This document shows positions 16,995 to 25,998 of a stretch of DNA of 64,000 nt, piece after piece. A program made the position numbers and the translations under genes. Origin of the DNA: Marinomonas alcarazii (lineage in GTDB: Bacteria > Pseudomonadota > Gammaproteobacteria > Pseudomonadales > Marinomonadaceae). Positions within the stretch are counted from its first letter, which is position 1. Each line of letters starts with the position of its first letter. The stretch covers positions 434,001 to 498,000 of the forward strand of contig NZ_QKLW01000001.1 of NCBI RefSeq assembly GCF_003208215.1, in the 5' to 3' direction. The notes below the pieces were generated by a model. It worked only from the letters and a program-made list of their open reading frames with translations. It was not told where the DNA came from and searched no databases.

Positions 16995-18305
16995 TTAGAT
17001 ATTTTCTAACAAGTCGTTAATACGATATTGCGCTGTTTCCAGTGCATCGTCTATCGATTTGTTACCACTAATAGCAGAGCCTAATTCTTCGCCAAGAATG
17101 TCTTGGATCGCAAATTGGCGTAAAACCTGAGCTGGTAAAGCTTGTCCGGTTTTAGCGACTTTTGCGATATCACTACGATGAGGCAGAGATTTAAACTCAT
17201 CACTGTCAATCACGGCTTTTACTGTTGGTAAATGGCCTGTACGAGCCCACTCATAGTCGTTGTCGTATAGGAATTTAAACAGTTTTCCGATGGCTGCCAT
17301 TTTTTCTTCATCACGATTTCCGCGAGGAACAACCCAGCCATGGCCGTCAGCATAAGTGGCGTCTTTTTGTTTAAAGAACTGTGGCACAGGGAAAACACTG
17401 TAACCATCTGATAGAGGGTTATCGGCTTGTTTTGATTGCGCATCATAAGAACCAATTAACCAAGTGCCGTTTACGGCAATGCCGCCTTGGCCGTTCGCAA
17501 AGCCAGCGACCGCAGCAGGGTAGTCCATATTTTTTGTACTTAAGCCTTTATCCATGATGTCTTTCATCAAGGTTAGAGCTGCTTTGGCGTCTTTTCCACT
17601 TAAGTCGATACGGCTAGGATCGGCAAAAAACTTGCTGTTTTGCTGCATCATGAGCGTGTAGAAAATACGAGCGTAAGCGGCGGTTTCATTCGCTGTTATT
17701 TGCACTAAGTAAGGTTTGCCAGTTGCATCTTTAAACTGTTTGCCTTGGGCAAATAGTTCATCGCTGCTGCTTGGTAAAACGGGTTTACCATTGGATTTCA
17801 TTAGATCTGCTTTCTTCATCAGATTGTTATTTACGTGAAATAGCATAGTCCAGTTATCGAATGGTAAAGCATAAATTTTGCCTTCCTTAGTGACACTGGA
17901 GATGGCCGCGTTGGTAAAATCTGATGGTTTGATATTCTGATCTTTTAGTAGCTTATCCAGTGGTACTAAAAGGCCGCGAGACTGGTAGTCGGACATAGCA
18001 GAATAATGCATTGAAACGACATCAGGAGCCGACCGTGACGCTAGTTGAGCATTCAGCTGGTCATAACCAGGCCATTCCACTGTGGTGACATTTACGTCGA
18101 TATCTGGATTGTCGGCTTCAAACTTATTCACCAATGCGGTGATGATGCCACATTCGCCAACCGCCGCAGAAACGTCAGTGACCTTGCCGTATTCGGCTTC
18201 ACAGGCACCAAAGAAGCGCTGCAGTTCAATTGTGGTATTGGCGTTCGCCAATGGTGCGAGAGCTAATAAGCCAACTGCTGTTGTCCCGAGAAGTAACTTT
18301 TTCAT
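16995..18305 (-). CDS. Sugar ABC transporter, extracellular solute-binding protein family 1
   Basis: A 436-aa periplasmic binding protein of the MalE/AraN class. The signal peptide is residues 1-22 (MKKLLLGTTAVGLLALAPLANA). The mature part has the typical IITALVNKFEADNPDIDVNVTTVEWPGYDQLNAQL opening, AVAGFANGQGGIAVNGTWLIGSYD and the late WARTGHLPT segment. It follows the two permease genes by 78 nt. Given the linked GH51 arabinofuranosidase, arabinose-containing oligosaccharides are the likely ligand; this is inferred from context. Confidence 0.9.
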   Translation of the reverse strand: MKKLLLGTTAVGLLALAPLANANTTIELQRFFGACEAEYGKVTDVSAAVGECGIITALVNKFEADNPDIDVNVTTVEWPGYDQLNAQLASRSAPDVVSMHYSAMSDYQSRGLLVPLDKLLKDQNIKPSDFTNAAISSVTKEGKIYALPFDNWTMLFHVNNNLMKKADLMKSNGKPVLPSSSDELFAQGKQFKDATGKPYLVQITANETAAYARIFYTLMMQQNSKFFADPSRIDLSGKDAKAALTLMKDIMDKGLSTKNMDYPAAVAGFANGQGGIAVNGTWLIGSYDAQSKQADNPLSDGYSVFPVPQFFKQKDATYADGHGWVVPRGNRDEEKMAAIGKLFKFLYDNDYEWARTGHLPTVKAVIDSDEFKSLPHRSDIAKVAKTGQALPAQVLRQFAIQDILGEELGSAISGNKSIDDALETAQYRINDLLENI

Positions 18306-18383
18306 TATTTATCTCCTAGTTCATTTTTATTGTTGTTGTATAGCCCAGTGTCAATTTTTATTACTCAAGTATGTTTATTCGCG

Positions 18384-19229
18384 TTATTTTACGGCTCCTC
18401 CTGATACCGCAGTGACTATGTGGCGTTGAAAGAAAATATAGACGAGCACGACTGGCAATGATGCAAAGATAGCCTGTGCACCTAAGAAACCAAGTCCTTC
18501 GGATTGCGCAAAGTTTGTTTGTGATGATGCGATACCTATGGTGAGAGTATACATATCGGACTTTGTCGCAGAGATCAGCGGCCACCAGTAATCGTTCCAA
18601 GCCTGCAAGAAAGTAAATATCCCTAACGTTGCTTGTGCTGGCAGTGTTAGCGGTAGCAGTACTTTCCAGAAAATACGAAAAGTCGATGTATTATCCAACA
18701 TGGCTGCTTCATCAATTTCTTTGGGGATTGCCCGAAAGAATTGCGTCATCAGAAAAACGCCAAACGCCGAAGACAAGTTAGGCAATATCAAGCCGATGTG
18801 CGTATTGTGGAGGTCGAACCAGTTGAACATCTGGTGACGAGCGATAATCACCGCCTGTTCAGGCACAGCCAAACCAAATAACACAATAATGAATAGTGTT
18901 TTACGGAATGGAAATTCCAGTCTCGCAAAAGCGTAACCCGCAAGAGAAGAGAGTAGAAGCACGCCAAATGTTTGTCCAACCGCAACTATCACCGAATTCA
19001 TAAACCAGCCAAAAACACTGGATGACTTTAAGATGTTCGCATAGTTCTCTAAGGTATAGGGAAACGAAAAGACAGCTTCGGTGCCTTTGAGCAGCTCCGC
19101 ATTATCTTTCAATGAAAGACCGATAATCCACGCGACCGGCGCCATCATTATTAAGCCGAGGAAAGCGGCTATCCAGAACAATCTACGGTTCGACGTTAAA
19201 TGCTCTGGCGAATAGTTTAATGCTTTCAT
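18384..19229 (-). CDS. Carbohydrate ABC permease, MalG/AraQ-like
   Basis: An inner-membrane permease of 281 aa with six membrane segments. The EAA loop that docks the ATPase is visible as PKEIDEAAMLDNTSTFRIFWKVLLPLTLPA at about 175-205, and the preceding FGVFLMTQFFRAIP is typical of MalG-type subunits. Its start overlaps the stop of the upstream permease by 4 nt, so the two subunits are translationally coupled. It forms the second half of the heterodimeric channel for the arabinoside importer. Confidence 0.9.
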   Translation of the reverse strand: MKALNYSPEHLTSNRRLFWIAAFLGLIMMAPVAWIIGLSLKDNAELLKGTEAVFSFPYTLENYANILKSSSVFGWFMNSVIVAVGQTFGVLLLSSLAGYAFARLEFPFRKTLFIIVLFGLAVPEQAVIIARHQMFNWFDLHNTHIGLILPNLSSAFGVFLMTQFFRAIPKEIDEAAMLDNTSTFRIFWKVLLPLTLPAQATLGIFTFLQAWNDYWWPLISATKSDMYTLTIGIASSQTNFAQSEGLGFLGAQAIFASLPVVLVYIFFQRHIVTAVSGGAVK

Positions 19230-20107
19230 GCGTCTGTCTCCTCTTTACGAGTGCTGACCCAATATTGCAACATGGCGGCACAAAGAATGATTAAGAACAG
19301 AATTTGTGACGCTGCGGCACCCATACCAATATCCCAGCGTAAGAAGCCAATTTCATATATGTACATAACGATTGGTCGTGACGAACCTGCAGGGCCACCG
19401 TTAGTCATTAATTGAGCCTGACCAAATAACTGGAACTGCATGACCACTTGGATAATCGCAACCAACATAATGGTCGACTTAATCGATGGCAGTGTGATGC
19501 GGGTTAGCACTCGCCAGCGCGACGTATTGTCGAGAGCGGCAGCCTCATAAAGGTCTTTCGGTATTTGCTGTAACGCTGCTAAGAACAACATCATCGGCAA
19601 ACCGATACACCACCAAACCGTTGCAACACCAACCGAAAATAACGACCAACCAGTGGTTGAAAGGAAACCGATTGGCTGCCAACCGAAATACTCAAAAATC
19701 AGTGCCATTAAGCCATCGTTAGGGATGAAAACGATACGCCAAATGAGCGTTACTATGGTGACAGACAGGATGGAAGACGCAAAAAATACGCCGCGTAAGA
19801 AAGATGAGCCTTTGGTGGTTTTGTTTAAGGCCAGAGCCAGAAACAAACCCAAAACGACTAAAGTAGGTACGGATACCCCAACAAAAATGACCGTGTTTTT
19901 GACCGCTTGCCCAAAAATGGGGTCACTTAATACACGGGCGTAGTTTTTTAAACCTATGAAGCGTTCACCACCAAATAAATCCACTTTATTGAGGGATAGC
20001 CAGATCCCCCAACCAAGAGGGAACACCAGCAAAGTCAAAAAGACACTCAAATAGGGAACGACAAATAAGCCATTCGACCAACGGGAACGACGATAACTTT
20101 CCGCCAT
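19226..20107 (-). CDS. Carbohydrate ABC permease, MalF/AraP-like
   Basis: A 293-aa inner-membrane permease with six membrane helices. It carries the EAA loop IPKDLYEAAALDNTSRWRVLTRITLPSIKST near 195-225. The open frame extends to 20152, inside the ATPase gene, but the ATG at 20107 (MAESYRRSRW) has GGAGGTG six bases upstream and was chosen; it leaves a single base between the ATPase stop and this start. The tight spacing and the order ATPase, permease, permease, binding protein point to one transcript. Confidence 0.9.
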   Translation of the reverse strand: MAESYRRSRWSNGLFVVPYLSVFLTLLVFPLGWGIWLSLNKVDLFGGERFIGLKNYARVLSDPIFGQAVKNTVIFVGVSVPTLVVLGLFLALALNKTTKGSSFLRGVFFASSILSVTIVTLIWRIVFIPNDGLMALIFEYFGWQPIGFLSTTGWSLFSVGVATVWWCIGLPMMLFLAALQQIPKDLYEAAALDNTSRWRVLTRITLPSIKSTIMLVAIIQVVMQFQLFGQAQLMTNGGPAGSSRPIVMYIYEIGFLRWDIGMGAAASQILFLIILCAAMLQYWVSTRKEETDA

Positions 20108-20108
20108 C

Positions 20109-21209
20109 TTACACCTCCATTTTGCTGTGATGGGCGCGGCCATCACCGTCAAAAATATGTGCAGCGTGAGGAGATATTGCCACTCGTACCATATCGCCAG
20201 CTTTTACTTTTGAGCGTCCTGAATCCTCCGCGATAAGCTCTGTGCCATCAACCAAAGTGCCATACAGAAGGGTGCGATCACCAAGGCGTTCGACGACTTT
20301 TATGGTCAAATCAAGGCCATCTTCTTGCTCTGAAACCACTTCAGTGTCTTCTGCTCGAATACCAATAACCGCGTCTTTAGCGTTGAATTCTGCTGGTAGG
20401 GTAATGGCTGTGGCGACGGTTCCCGCACCACTGACTTCAACAGTCACGCCATCCGCGGTTTTTTCGATGTGATTGATCGGCAACATAGACATAGGTGGAG
20501 AGCCAACAAATTCAGCAACAAAGCGGCTCACAGGATATTGATAAATCTCCATTGGTGTGCCGATTTGTTCTATTTTTTGGTTGTGCATGATGACGATGCG
20601 ATCTGCTAACGTCATCGCTTCCACCTGATCGTGGGTTACAAAGATCATGGTTGAACCAAGGCGCTGGTGGAGCTGAGCCAGTTCTAAACGAGTTCTGCCG
20701 CGTAATGCCGCATCTAAATTGGACAATGGCTCATCGAAGAGGAAGGCTTTGGGTTCTTTGACAATAGCGCGACCTATTGCAACACGTTGGCGCTGGCCAC
20801 CAGACAATCGTCCAGGTTTTCGGTCCAACAAGTGATCAATTTCGAGGATCTTCGCAGCGTCATTAACGCGACGATCAATTTCGTCTTGGGCTACTTTCAC
20901 GTTCTCTAGGCCAAATGCCATGTTTTGACGTGTCGTCATATGCGGGTAAAGTGCATAGGACTGAAACACCATGGCTACACCGCGCTGCCCAGGAGGGAGC
21001 GTATCAATGCGTTTTTCGCCAATTTCAATAGAACCTTCGGTTATCGATTCCAGTCCCGCAATCATGCGCAATAGGGTCGATTTACCACAGCCAGAAGGAC
21101 CAAGGAATACAACAAACTCACCGTCTTCAATGTGTAGGTTAATGTCGTCTAAAACGGTAACACTGTCATATCGCTTTGTTATATTTTTTATAGAGATAGA
21201 TGCAGACAT
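20109..21209 (-). CDS. Carbohydrate ABC ATPase, UgpC/MsmK/MalK-like
   Basis: The 366-aa ATP-binding subunit for the sugar importer. Seen are the Walker A GPSGCGKST (about 38-46), Q loop VFQSYALYPHM, signature LSGGQRQRVAIGRA, Walker B AFLFDEPLSNLDA, and the H loop VTHDQ. A C-terminal TOBE/OB regulatory domain begins near 240, as in MalK and UgpC. The frame opens at 21227 but ATG 21209 has GAGAGGAAA upstream and matches family starts. Such ATPases are often shared between several importers. Confidence 0.92.
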   Translation of the reverse strand: MSASISIKNITKRYDSVTVLDDINLHIEDGEFVVFLGPSGCGKSTLLRMIAGLESITEGSIEIGEKRIDTLPPGQRGVAMVFQSYALYPHMTTRQNMAFGLENVKVAQDEIDRRVNDAAKILEIDHLLDRKPGRLSGGQRQRVAIGRAIVKEPKAFLFDEPLSNLDAALRGRTRLELAQLHQRLGSTMIFVTHDQVEAMTLADRIVIMHNQKIEQIGTPMEIYQYPVSRFVAEFVGSPPMSMLPINHIEKTADGVTVEVSGAGTVATAITLPAEFNAKDAVIGIRAEDTEVVSEQEDGLDLTIKVVERLGDRTLLYGTLVDGTELIAEDSGRSKVKAGDMVRVAISPHAAHIFDGDGRAHHSKMEV

Positions 21210-21252
21210 GGTTTCCTCTCTCAGCAAATTTTAAACGGAAAAACTTGGGGTA

Positions 21253-22761
21253 TTACGCCCCAAGTCGAATCATGCGATAGCTCATAGGAGCAATGCTTGC
21301 CGTTAATTTTTGCTGTGTAACAGACGCGCCTTGGCCATCTTTCGGTGCCACTTGTTCAGCATCTGGGCCATTTTTAGTGTCAAGTGCGTAACCTGACATG
21401 ACTTTATCCATAATGACTGTTTGGTGTGTGAATCCTTGTAGAGACAGATCCAATTCAATGCTTTCATCTGGATGACGATTTACGATGAAGAAGGTCAACC
21501 CGCCATCTTTATCAGACTCAACAGCGGATACATCTAAGTAGGGTACATCCTTAGCAAAGTCTGTGCTGTAACTTTCGCACTGCACAGCAAGATTAAGTGC
21601 TGTACCGCGACCATATTGGGAAGCATACAAATATGGATAATAAGTAGACTGACGCCAAGCTGGTCCGCCTTTCACTGTCATGATAGGAGCAATAACGTTG
21701 ACTAACTGTGCCAAACAACCAATTTTTACTACGTCGCTGTGACGAATAAAGCTGTTAAGAATACAGCCAACTTGCAAGGTATCAGCAAAGTCGTAAATGT
21801 CTTCTAATAAAGCAGGAGCATGTGGCCAGCCGTCGTTGCCACCAAGGATTTTTTTGTCTTGCTCGTTAGAGTGATACCAGACGTTCCATTCATCGAATGA
21901 AATATAGACGTCATGGTTAGAGCGTTTTTTGGCTTTAGTGGTTTTAATAACCGCCGCAATAGTATCGATGTAGTTATCCAGTAGGCTGGCTTTGGCTAGA
22001 TAGTTTGCCGTGTTCTTCTCATGGTCGTCGAAATACATATGCAATGAAATATAGTCGACGGTTTCATAGGTGTAATCTAGAACCGTGCTTTCCCATTCTG
22101 GGTAAGTGGCCATTTTAGGAGAAGAAGAACCGCAAACAACCAACTCGATGTTCTTGTCGAAAGCGCGCATGGCTTTGGCTGTTTCAAAGGCGACTCGACC
22201 GTATTCTGCCGCTGTTTTTTGACCGATTTGCCAAGGGCCATCCATCTCATTACCAAGGCACCATAGTTTTACGTCCCATGGTTCTTCGCGGCCGTTTTTC
22301 TTACGTAAGTCAGACCAATAAGAGCCACCAGGGTGGTTAACGTATTCTAGGAAAGCGCGGGCTTCGTCTAAGCCACGTGAACCAAGATTCACTGCTAACA
22401 TCATTTCTGTGCCAGCTTGCTCTGCCCATTCAGCAAATTCATGGATGCCAATTTCATTGCTTTCTGAGGTATGCCATGCAAGGTCTAGACGAGTAGGACG
22501 GTCTTCTTTTGGCCCAATACCATCTTCCCAGTTGTAAGCAGAAACAAAGTTACCACCTGGGTAGCGAGTGACCGGAACATCGATGTCTTTAATCAGCTCG
22601 ATCACATCTTGGCGAAAACCATGCTCATCTGCGGTTGGATGGCCTGGTTCATAGATGCCGCTGTAAACAGCGCGACCTAAATGTTCGATGAAAGAGCCGT
22701 ATAGACGAGGGTCAATTTTGGCAATCACATAGTCTTTGTGTGCAGTCACTGTAGCGCGCAT
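21253..22761 (-). CDS. abfA: Alpha-L-arabinofuranosidase, GH51
   Basis: A 502-aa glycosidase of family GH51 that releases L-arabinofuranose from short arabinoside chains. No signal peptide is seen, so it should act in the cytoplasm on imported oligosaccharides. The acid/base Glu lies in WCLGNEMDG (about residue 175) and the nucleophile Glu in ISFDEWNVWY (about 292). The N-terminal LYGSFIEHLGRAVYSGIYEPGHPTAD is a GH51 hallmark. It is the first gene of the operon, 43 nt ahead of the ATPase. No arabinose isomerase or kinase is present in the window. Confidence 0.95.
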   Translation of the reverse strand: MRATVTAHKDYVIAKIDPRLYGSFIEHLGRAVYSGIYEPGHPTADEHGFRQDVIELIKDIDVPVTRYPGGNFVSAYNWEDGIGPKEDRPTRLDLAWHTSESNEIGIHEFAEWAEQAGTEMMLAVNLGSRGLDEARAFLEYVNHPGGSYWSDLRKKNGREEPWDVKLWCLGNEMDGPWQIGQKTAAEYGRVAFETAKAMRAFDKNIELVVCGSSSPKMATYPEWESTVLDYTYETVDYISLHMYFDDHEKNTANYLAKASLLDNYIDTIAAVIKTTKAKKRSNHDVYISFDEWNVWYHSNEQDKKILGGNDGWPHAPALLEDIYDFADTLQVGCILNSFIRHSDVVKIGCLAQLVNVIAPIMTVKGGPAWRQSTYYPYLYASQYGRGTALNLAVQCESYSTDFAKDVPYLDVSAVESDKDGGLTFFIVNRHPDESIELDLSLQGFTHQTVIMDKVMSGYALDTKNGPDAEQVAPKDGQGASVTQQKLTASIAPMSYRMIRLGA

Positions 22762-23062
22762 GCTTACTCCTTTCTTATTTTTGTACTTATTTAAGGTATT
22801 TTTAAGTATCTGATTTTATGTTTATTATCCGATTGATGGATATTAAGGGGATATTTGACTTGAGGTCAATCAATAAGACGTTTAATTTTCGTGCAATCGA
22901 ATACCAAAATTGGTATGTCTAAGCGGGATTTTGAACGAAAAAAGAAAGTGGTGAATGCTTGAGGATTTTCTAAGGTATTGATATTTAGCGTTTTTATGAG
23001 TTTTTATCACTATAACAAACTTGCTGATATCAAAATCAGAAAATAAGATGCTGTGTATGAGG
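22762..23062 (-). promoter_or_regulatory. Promoter region of the arabinoside operon with a palindrome
   Basis: A 301-nt AT-rich gap with no gene. It holds ATACCAA-AA-TTGGTAT at 22901-22916, arms of 7 bp, about 140 bp upstream of the GH51 start. This is a candidate operator for the adjacent ArsR-type regulator. No terminator with a good T run was found after the regulator. Confidence 0.45.
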
Positions 23063-23983
23063 TTAAGATTGAAGGCGTAATATAATGTCTTGGTCGTAAT
23101 TGCCAAATTGTTTGCCAAAAATATTGATCCCGCCAGGGTGCTCAGCATTGTCAGGAACTGAAATCCGTACCCGAATGGATCGATGTTCGTCCAGCGCTAA
23201 GTCTTGCAAGGAAACGTCTGAAACACGCATACCATCGACAAAAGTCCCGTTATGAGTGACACGGAAGCTTTTTAAATGCCCGTATTGACTGCCAGCGAGC
23301 TTCCACCAATCTGGGGTGTATTTACCTTGGTGATCACCGTAGTCGCCAGGTGCTGTCCAAATGGCGGCGGTCTTGCCATTGATAGAGATATGGATATCAG
23401 AGGGCCAGTTTTCTGAGGTCCCCGGCACTTCTGATGAAAGCTCCATAACCAGCTCTAGCTCTTTTACTTTCTGGCCTGCGATGCGAGCATTATTAGGGAA
23501 TTGATATTCCACATAGCCTTTGGTGAACCATAATAAGTTTGCGCGCATTCGGTCTGGAGAGAGATAAGTGTCTGGGCTATCTAAAAATCCAACAATGCCA
23601 GATTCAGAGCACAAGCCACAAGGCGCCATCACGTCAAATTCAGAATACAAGCCAACAGGCATAGACACTTCAATGACATTATTTTGATTTTGCTTGGTAT
23701 TACTGAAAGATAGGACGATTTCTTCATGGGCTGCGCGGCAGATTTTTTGGCTACCTTTACGGCCCTTTTGGCTTTCTGTGGTAATTAAGCCAACAGTTTC
23801 GAGAGAGTTGATATGGCTAGAAGTCGATGATTGCGGTAGTTCGAGCAGGTCGGCAATGTCATTAACATTCATCGGACCTTTTTCATGCAGCAAAGACAAT
23901 ATTGCCAAACGAGCTGGCGCCGCTAGGCTTTTTAGGATATCAGCGCCATCTTCAGGTGTTAGCAATAAGAACTTTTTACTCAT
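23063..23983 (-). CDS. ArsR-type winged-helix regulator with large C-terminal domain
   Basis: A 306-aa regulator. Residues 1-90 are an ArsR/SmtB winged helix (LAAPARLAILSLLHEKGPMNVNDIADLLELPQSSTSSHINSLE), with no obvious metal-binding cysteines in the helix. The remaining two thirds form an unusual beta-rich domain with LWFTKGYVEYQFPN, WTAPGDYGDHQGKYTPDWW and FGNYDQDI, which may sense a sugar. ArsR proteins are normally about 100 aa. Start 23983 was chosen because GGAG lies six bases upstream; the frame extends to a GTG at 23995. It is next to and on the same strand as the GH51 operon, which it probably controls. Confidence 0.8.
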   Translation of the reverse strand: MSKKFLLLTPEDGADILKSLAAPARLAILSLLHEKGPMNVNDIADLLELPQSSTSSHINSLETVGLITTESQKGRKGSQKICRAAHEEIVLSFSNTKQNQNNVIEVSMPVGLYSEFDVMAPCGLCSESGIVGFLDSPDTYLSPDRMRANLLWFTKGYVEYQFPNNARIAGQKVKELELVMELSSEVPGTSENWPSDIHISINGKTAAIWTAPGDYGDHQGKYTPDWWKLAGSQYGHLKSFRVTHNGTFVDGMRVSDVSLQDLALDEHRSIRVRISVPDNAEHPGGINIFGKQFGNYDQDIILRLQS

Positions 23984-24044
23984 CATCATCTCCACTTCAA
24001 GATGCCTTTATATCGAGTATTGTGATTCTTATCAAGTTTTAATT

Positions 24045-24078
24045 GGCTTCCTCATTTGGTTTGCCCAATGAGGAAGCC
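24045..24078 (-). terminator. Hairpin ending the TRAP operon
   Basis: Perfect 12-bp arms GGCTTCCTCATT (24045-24056) and AATGAGGAAGCC (24067-24078) just after dctM. The following tract is only moderately T-rich on the minus strand, so strength is uncertain. Confidence 0.6.
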
Positions 24079-24111
24079 TAGTCTTTTGCTATGGAAGTGA
24101 GCCGTTATTGG

Positions 24112-25392
24112 TTAATTATAAAGGGCATGGAAAGGCACTAAGACCAGAGAAGGAAACAAGATTAGCGCAATCAGTAAGGCCAGTTGAGCCAATAAGAATG
24201 GCGCAATACCTTTAGTGACTGCTCCCATACTGGTGTTGCCAACGCTTGATATGGCGGCTAATACGGTGCCAACGGGTGGCGTCAGCAAGCCAATACTTAG
24301 ATTAAGTACAAAGACAATACCAAAATAGACAGGGTCGATTCCTGCTGCGGTAACAACGGGCATCAGAACCGGCGTCAAAATCAAGATCACGGGAGCAAGG
24401 TCCATTGCCATGCCGATGATTAATACCAAGATATTGATAATGATCATTAGTGTGGTTGGGTCGTCTTTCCAGCGCTGAAGTAACTCAGACACGGCACCTG
24501 GGATATCCGCCATGGTGATCATCCAAGCCGCGATAGAAGAGGCCGCAACCAAGAACATAATGATGCTGGTTAGCGTAGCGCAGTTCACCAATACACTATA
24601 AAGACGCTTAGGAGTGAGTTCTCGATAAACGAATATTCCGATAAACAATGCATAAAAGGCTGCAACAGCCCCTGCTTCTGTAGGGGTGAATACACCAAAA
24701 CGCAAACCGACAACAATAATGACAGGTAAGATGAGTGCCCAGAGCGCATTCTTTAGAGCATGAAGACGCTGGCTAAGACTGGCTTTTTCGAGCAGTTCAA
24801 TGTCTTCTTTGCGGGTAACGTACCACCACACAAAAATCAGCAAAACCCCCATCATTAGACCCGGAGCTAAACCGGCAATAAAAAGCTGAGAGATGGAAAC
24901 GCCACTGGTGACACCAAATAAAATCAAAGGAATGCTTGGTGGCAAAATAGGGGCAATAATGCCGCTGGAGGCAATAAGCCCACAAGAGCGGTTGTGGTCA
25001 TAGCCAGCTTTCACCATGAGCGGAATCAATATAGCGCCAAGTGCCACAGTGTCCGCCACAGCAGAACCAGATAACGACGCAAAGAGTATTGCCGCCACAA
25101 TGGTGACATAACCCATACCACCTTTTTTGTGGCCAAGCATGGTCATGCCTAAATCAATAATCCGGCGGGTAATACCGCCTGCATTCATTAATTCCCCTGC
25201 GAGTATGAAGAAAGGAATGGCCATTAAAGAGAAGTTATTACTGCCACTGACTAGGTTTTCGGCAATCAACTGACTGTTAAACATATCCATGTAAAACATC
25301 AGCGCCATACCTGTCATGATAAGCGCGAAGGCGATAGGCATACCGATAATAATGGCGCCAAATAACGCGCCAGCAAAAATGACCAGCTCCAT
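24112..25392 (-). CDS. dctM: TRAP transporter large permease (DctM family)
   Basis: A 426-aa integral membrane subunit with about 12 hydrophobic segments that carries the solute using a sodium gradient. The sequence has the DctM hallmarks IGMPIAFALIMTG at the start, AIPFFILAGELMNAGGI near 60-75, GSAVADTVALGAILIPLM near 110-127 and LLTPPVGTVLAAISSVG near 360. It begins on the last base of the dctQ stop, so the two are coupled. Substrate is suggested by the linked enolase-superfamily gene to be a sugar acid; this is inference. Confidence 0.93.
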   Translation of the reverse strand: MELVIFAGALFGAIIIGMPIAFALIMTGMALMFYMDMFNSQLIAENLVSGSNNFSLMAIPFFILAGELMNAGGITRRIIDLGMTMLGHKKGGMGYVTIVAAILFASLSGSAVADTVALGAILIPLMVKAGYDHNRSCGLIASSGIIAPILPPSIPLILFGVTSGVSISQLFIAGLAPGLMMGVLLIFVWWYVTRKEDIELLEKASLSQRLHALKNALWALILPVIIVVGLRFGVFTPTEAGAVAAFYALFIGIFVYRELTPKRLYSVLVNCATLTSIIMFLVAASSIAAWMITMADIPGAVSELLQRWKDDPTTLMIIINILVLIIGMAMDLAPVILILTPVLMPVVTAAGIDPVYFGIVFVLNLSIGLLTPPVGTVLAAISSVGNTSMGAVTKGIAPFLLAQLALLIALILFPSLVLVPFHALYN

Positions 25393-25910
25393 TATGCTTC
25401 TCCTTCTTGGTGATTTTTGTTGTTGAGAGCGTCTTGTTGCTGTTCGTTTTCGATTAATCGTCTAATGCCAAATAGAATAAACAAACTCATGCAAGCTCCC
25501 ATAATGATTGCGCCTGCATAGAGCAGCCAAAGTGGCATATTCGTGGCGGGGCCGAGAGTGTTCATATTGATTTTGACTAATTCCCAGCTACCATCGATGA
25601 GTAACCAGAGGGCATATAGCATTAAGGCCGCAGAAATAAGTTGCAGTGCGATTTTCAACCATGTGAACGGTATAAGCTTAATGAAAATATCGACGTTCAA
25701 ATGTTGATTGAGCTTCATCGCACGAGTGGTGCCGAGAAAGATCATAAAGACGAATAGATAGCGCGACATTTCTTCCGACCATGTGATACCTGAATCGAAT
25801 AAATAGCGCAGAATGACATTCGAGAAAACAAGGCAAGACATGGCGGTTAGACAACTCGCCATGCCGATTCCTAGCAGTAAGTCTACAGAGCGAGATAGCT
25901 TTTTCATCAT
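25392..25910 (-). CDS. dctQ: TRAP transporter small permease (DctQ family)
   Basis: A 172-aa membrane subunit with four predicted helices. The family signature ITWSEEMSRYLFVFMIFLGTTRAM is present at about 40-63. It links the large permease to the binding protein. The start may be at either of two adjacent ATGs (25910 or 25907). It overlaps dctM by one base and is separated from dctP upstream by a hairpin, so the two permeases form one translational unit. Confidence 0.9.
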   Translation of the reverse strand: MMKKLSRSVDLLLGIGMASCLTAMSCLVFSNVILRYLFDSGITWSEEMSRYLFVFMIFLGTTRAMKLNQHLNVDIFIKLIPFTWLKIALQLISAALMLYALWLLIDGSWELVKINMNTLGPATNMPLWLLYAGAIIMGACMSLFILFGIRRLIENEQQQDALNNKNHQEGEA

Positions 25911-25956
25911 GGGGATGCTCTTAATTGGTCAAACAGTATTCAAAATTTCGTATTTA

Positions 25957-25991
25957 AAAAGGGCGTCTCTATGGAATATAGGGACGCCCTT
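25957..25991 (-). terminator. Internal attenuator between dctP and dctQ
   Basis: Arms AAGGGCGTCTCTAT (25959-25972) and ATAGGGACGCCCTT (25978-25991) pair with one G-T wobble. On the minus strand the stem is followed by TTTTTAAA, the form of an intrinsic terminator. It lies 8 bases after the dctP stop and before dctQM. Confidence 0.8.
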
Positions 25992-25998
25992 ATTGAAC

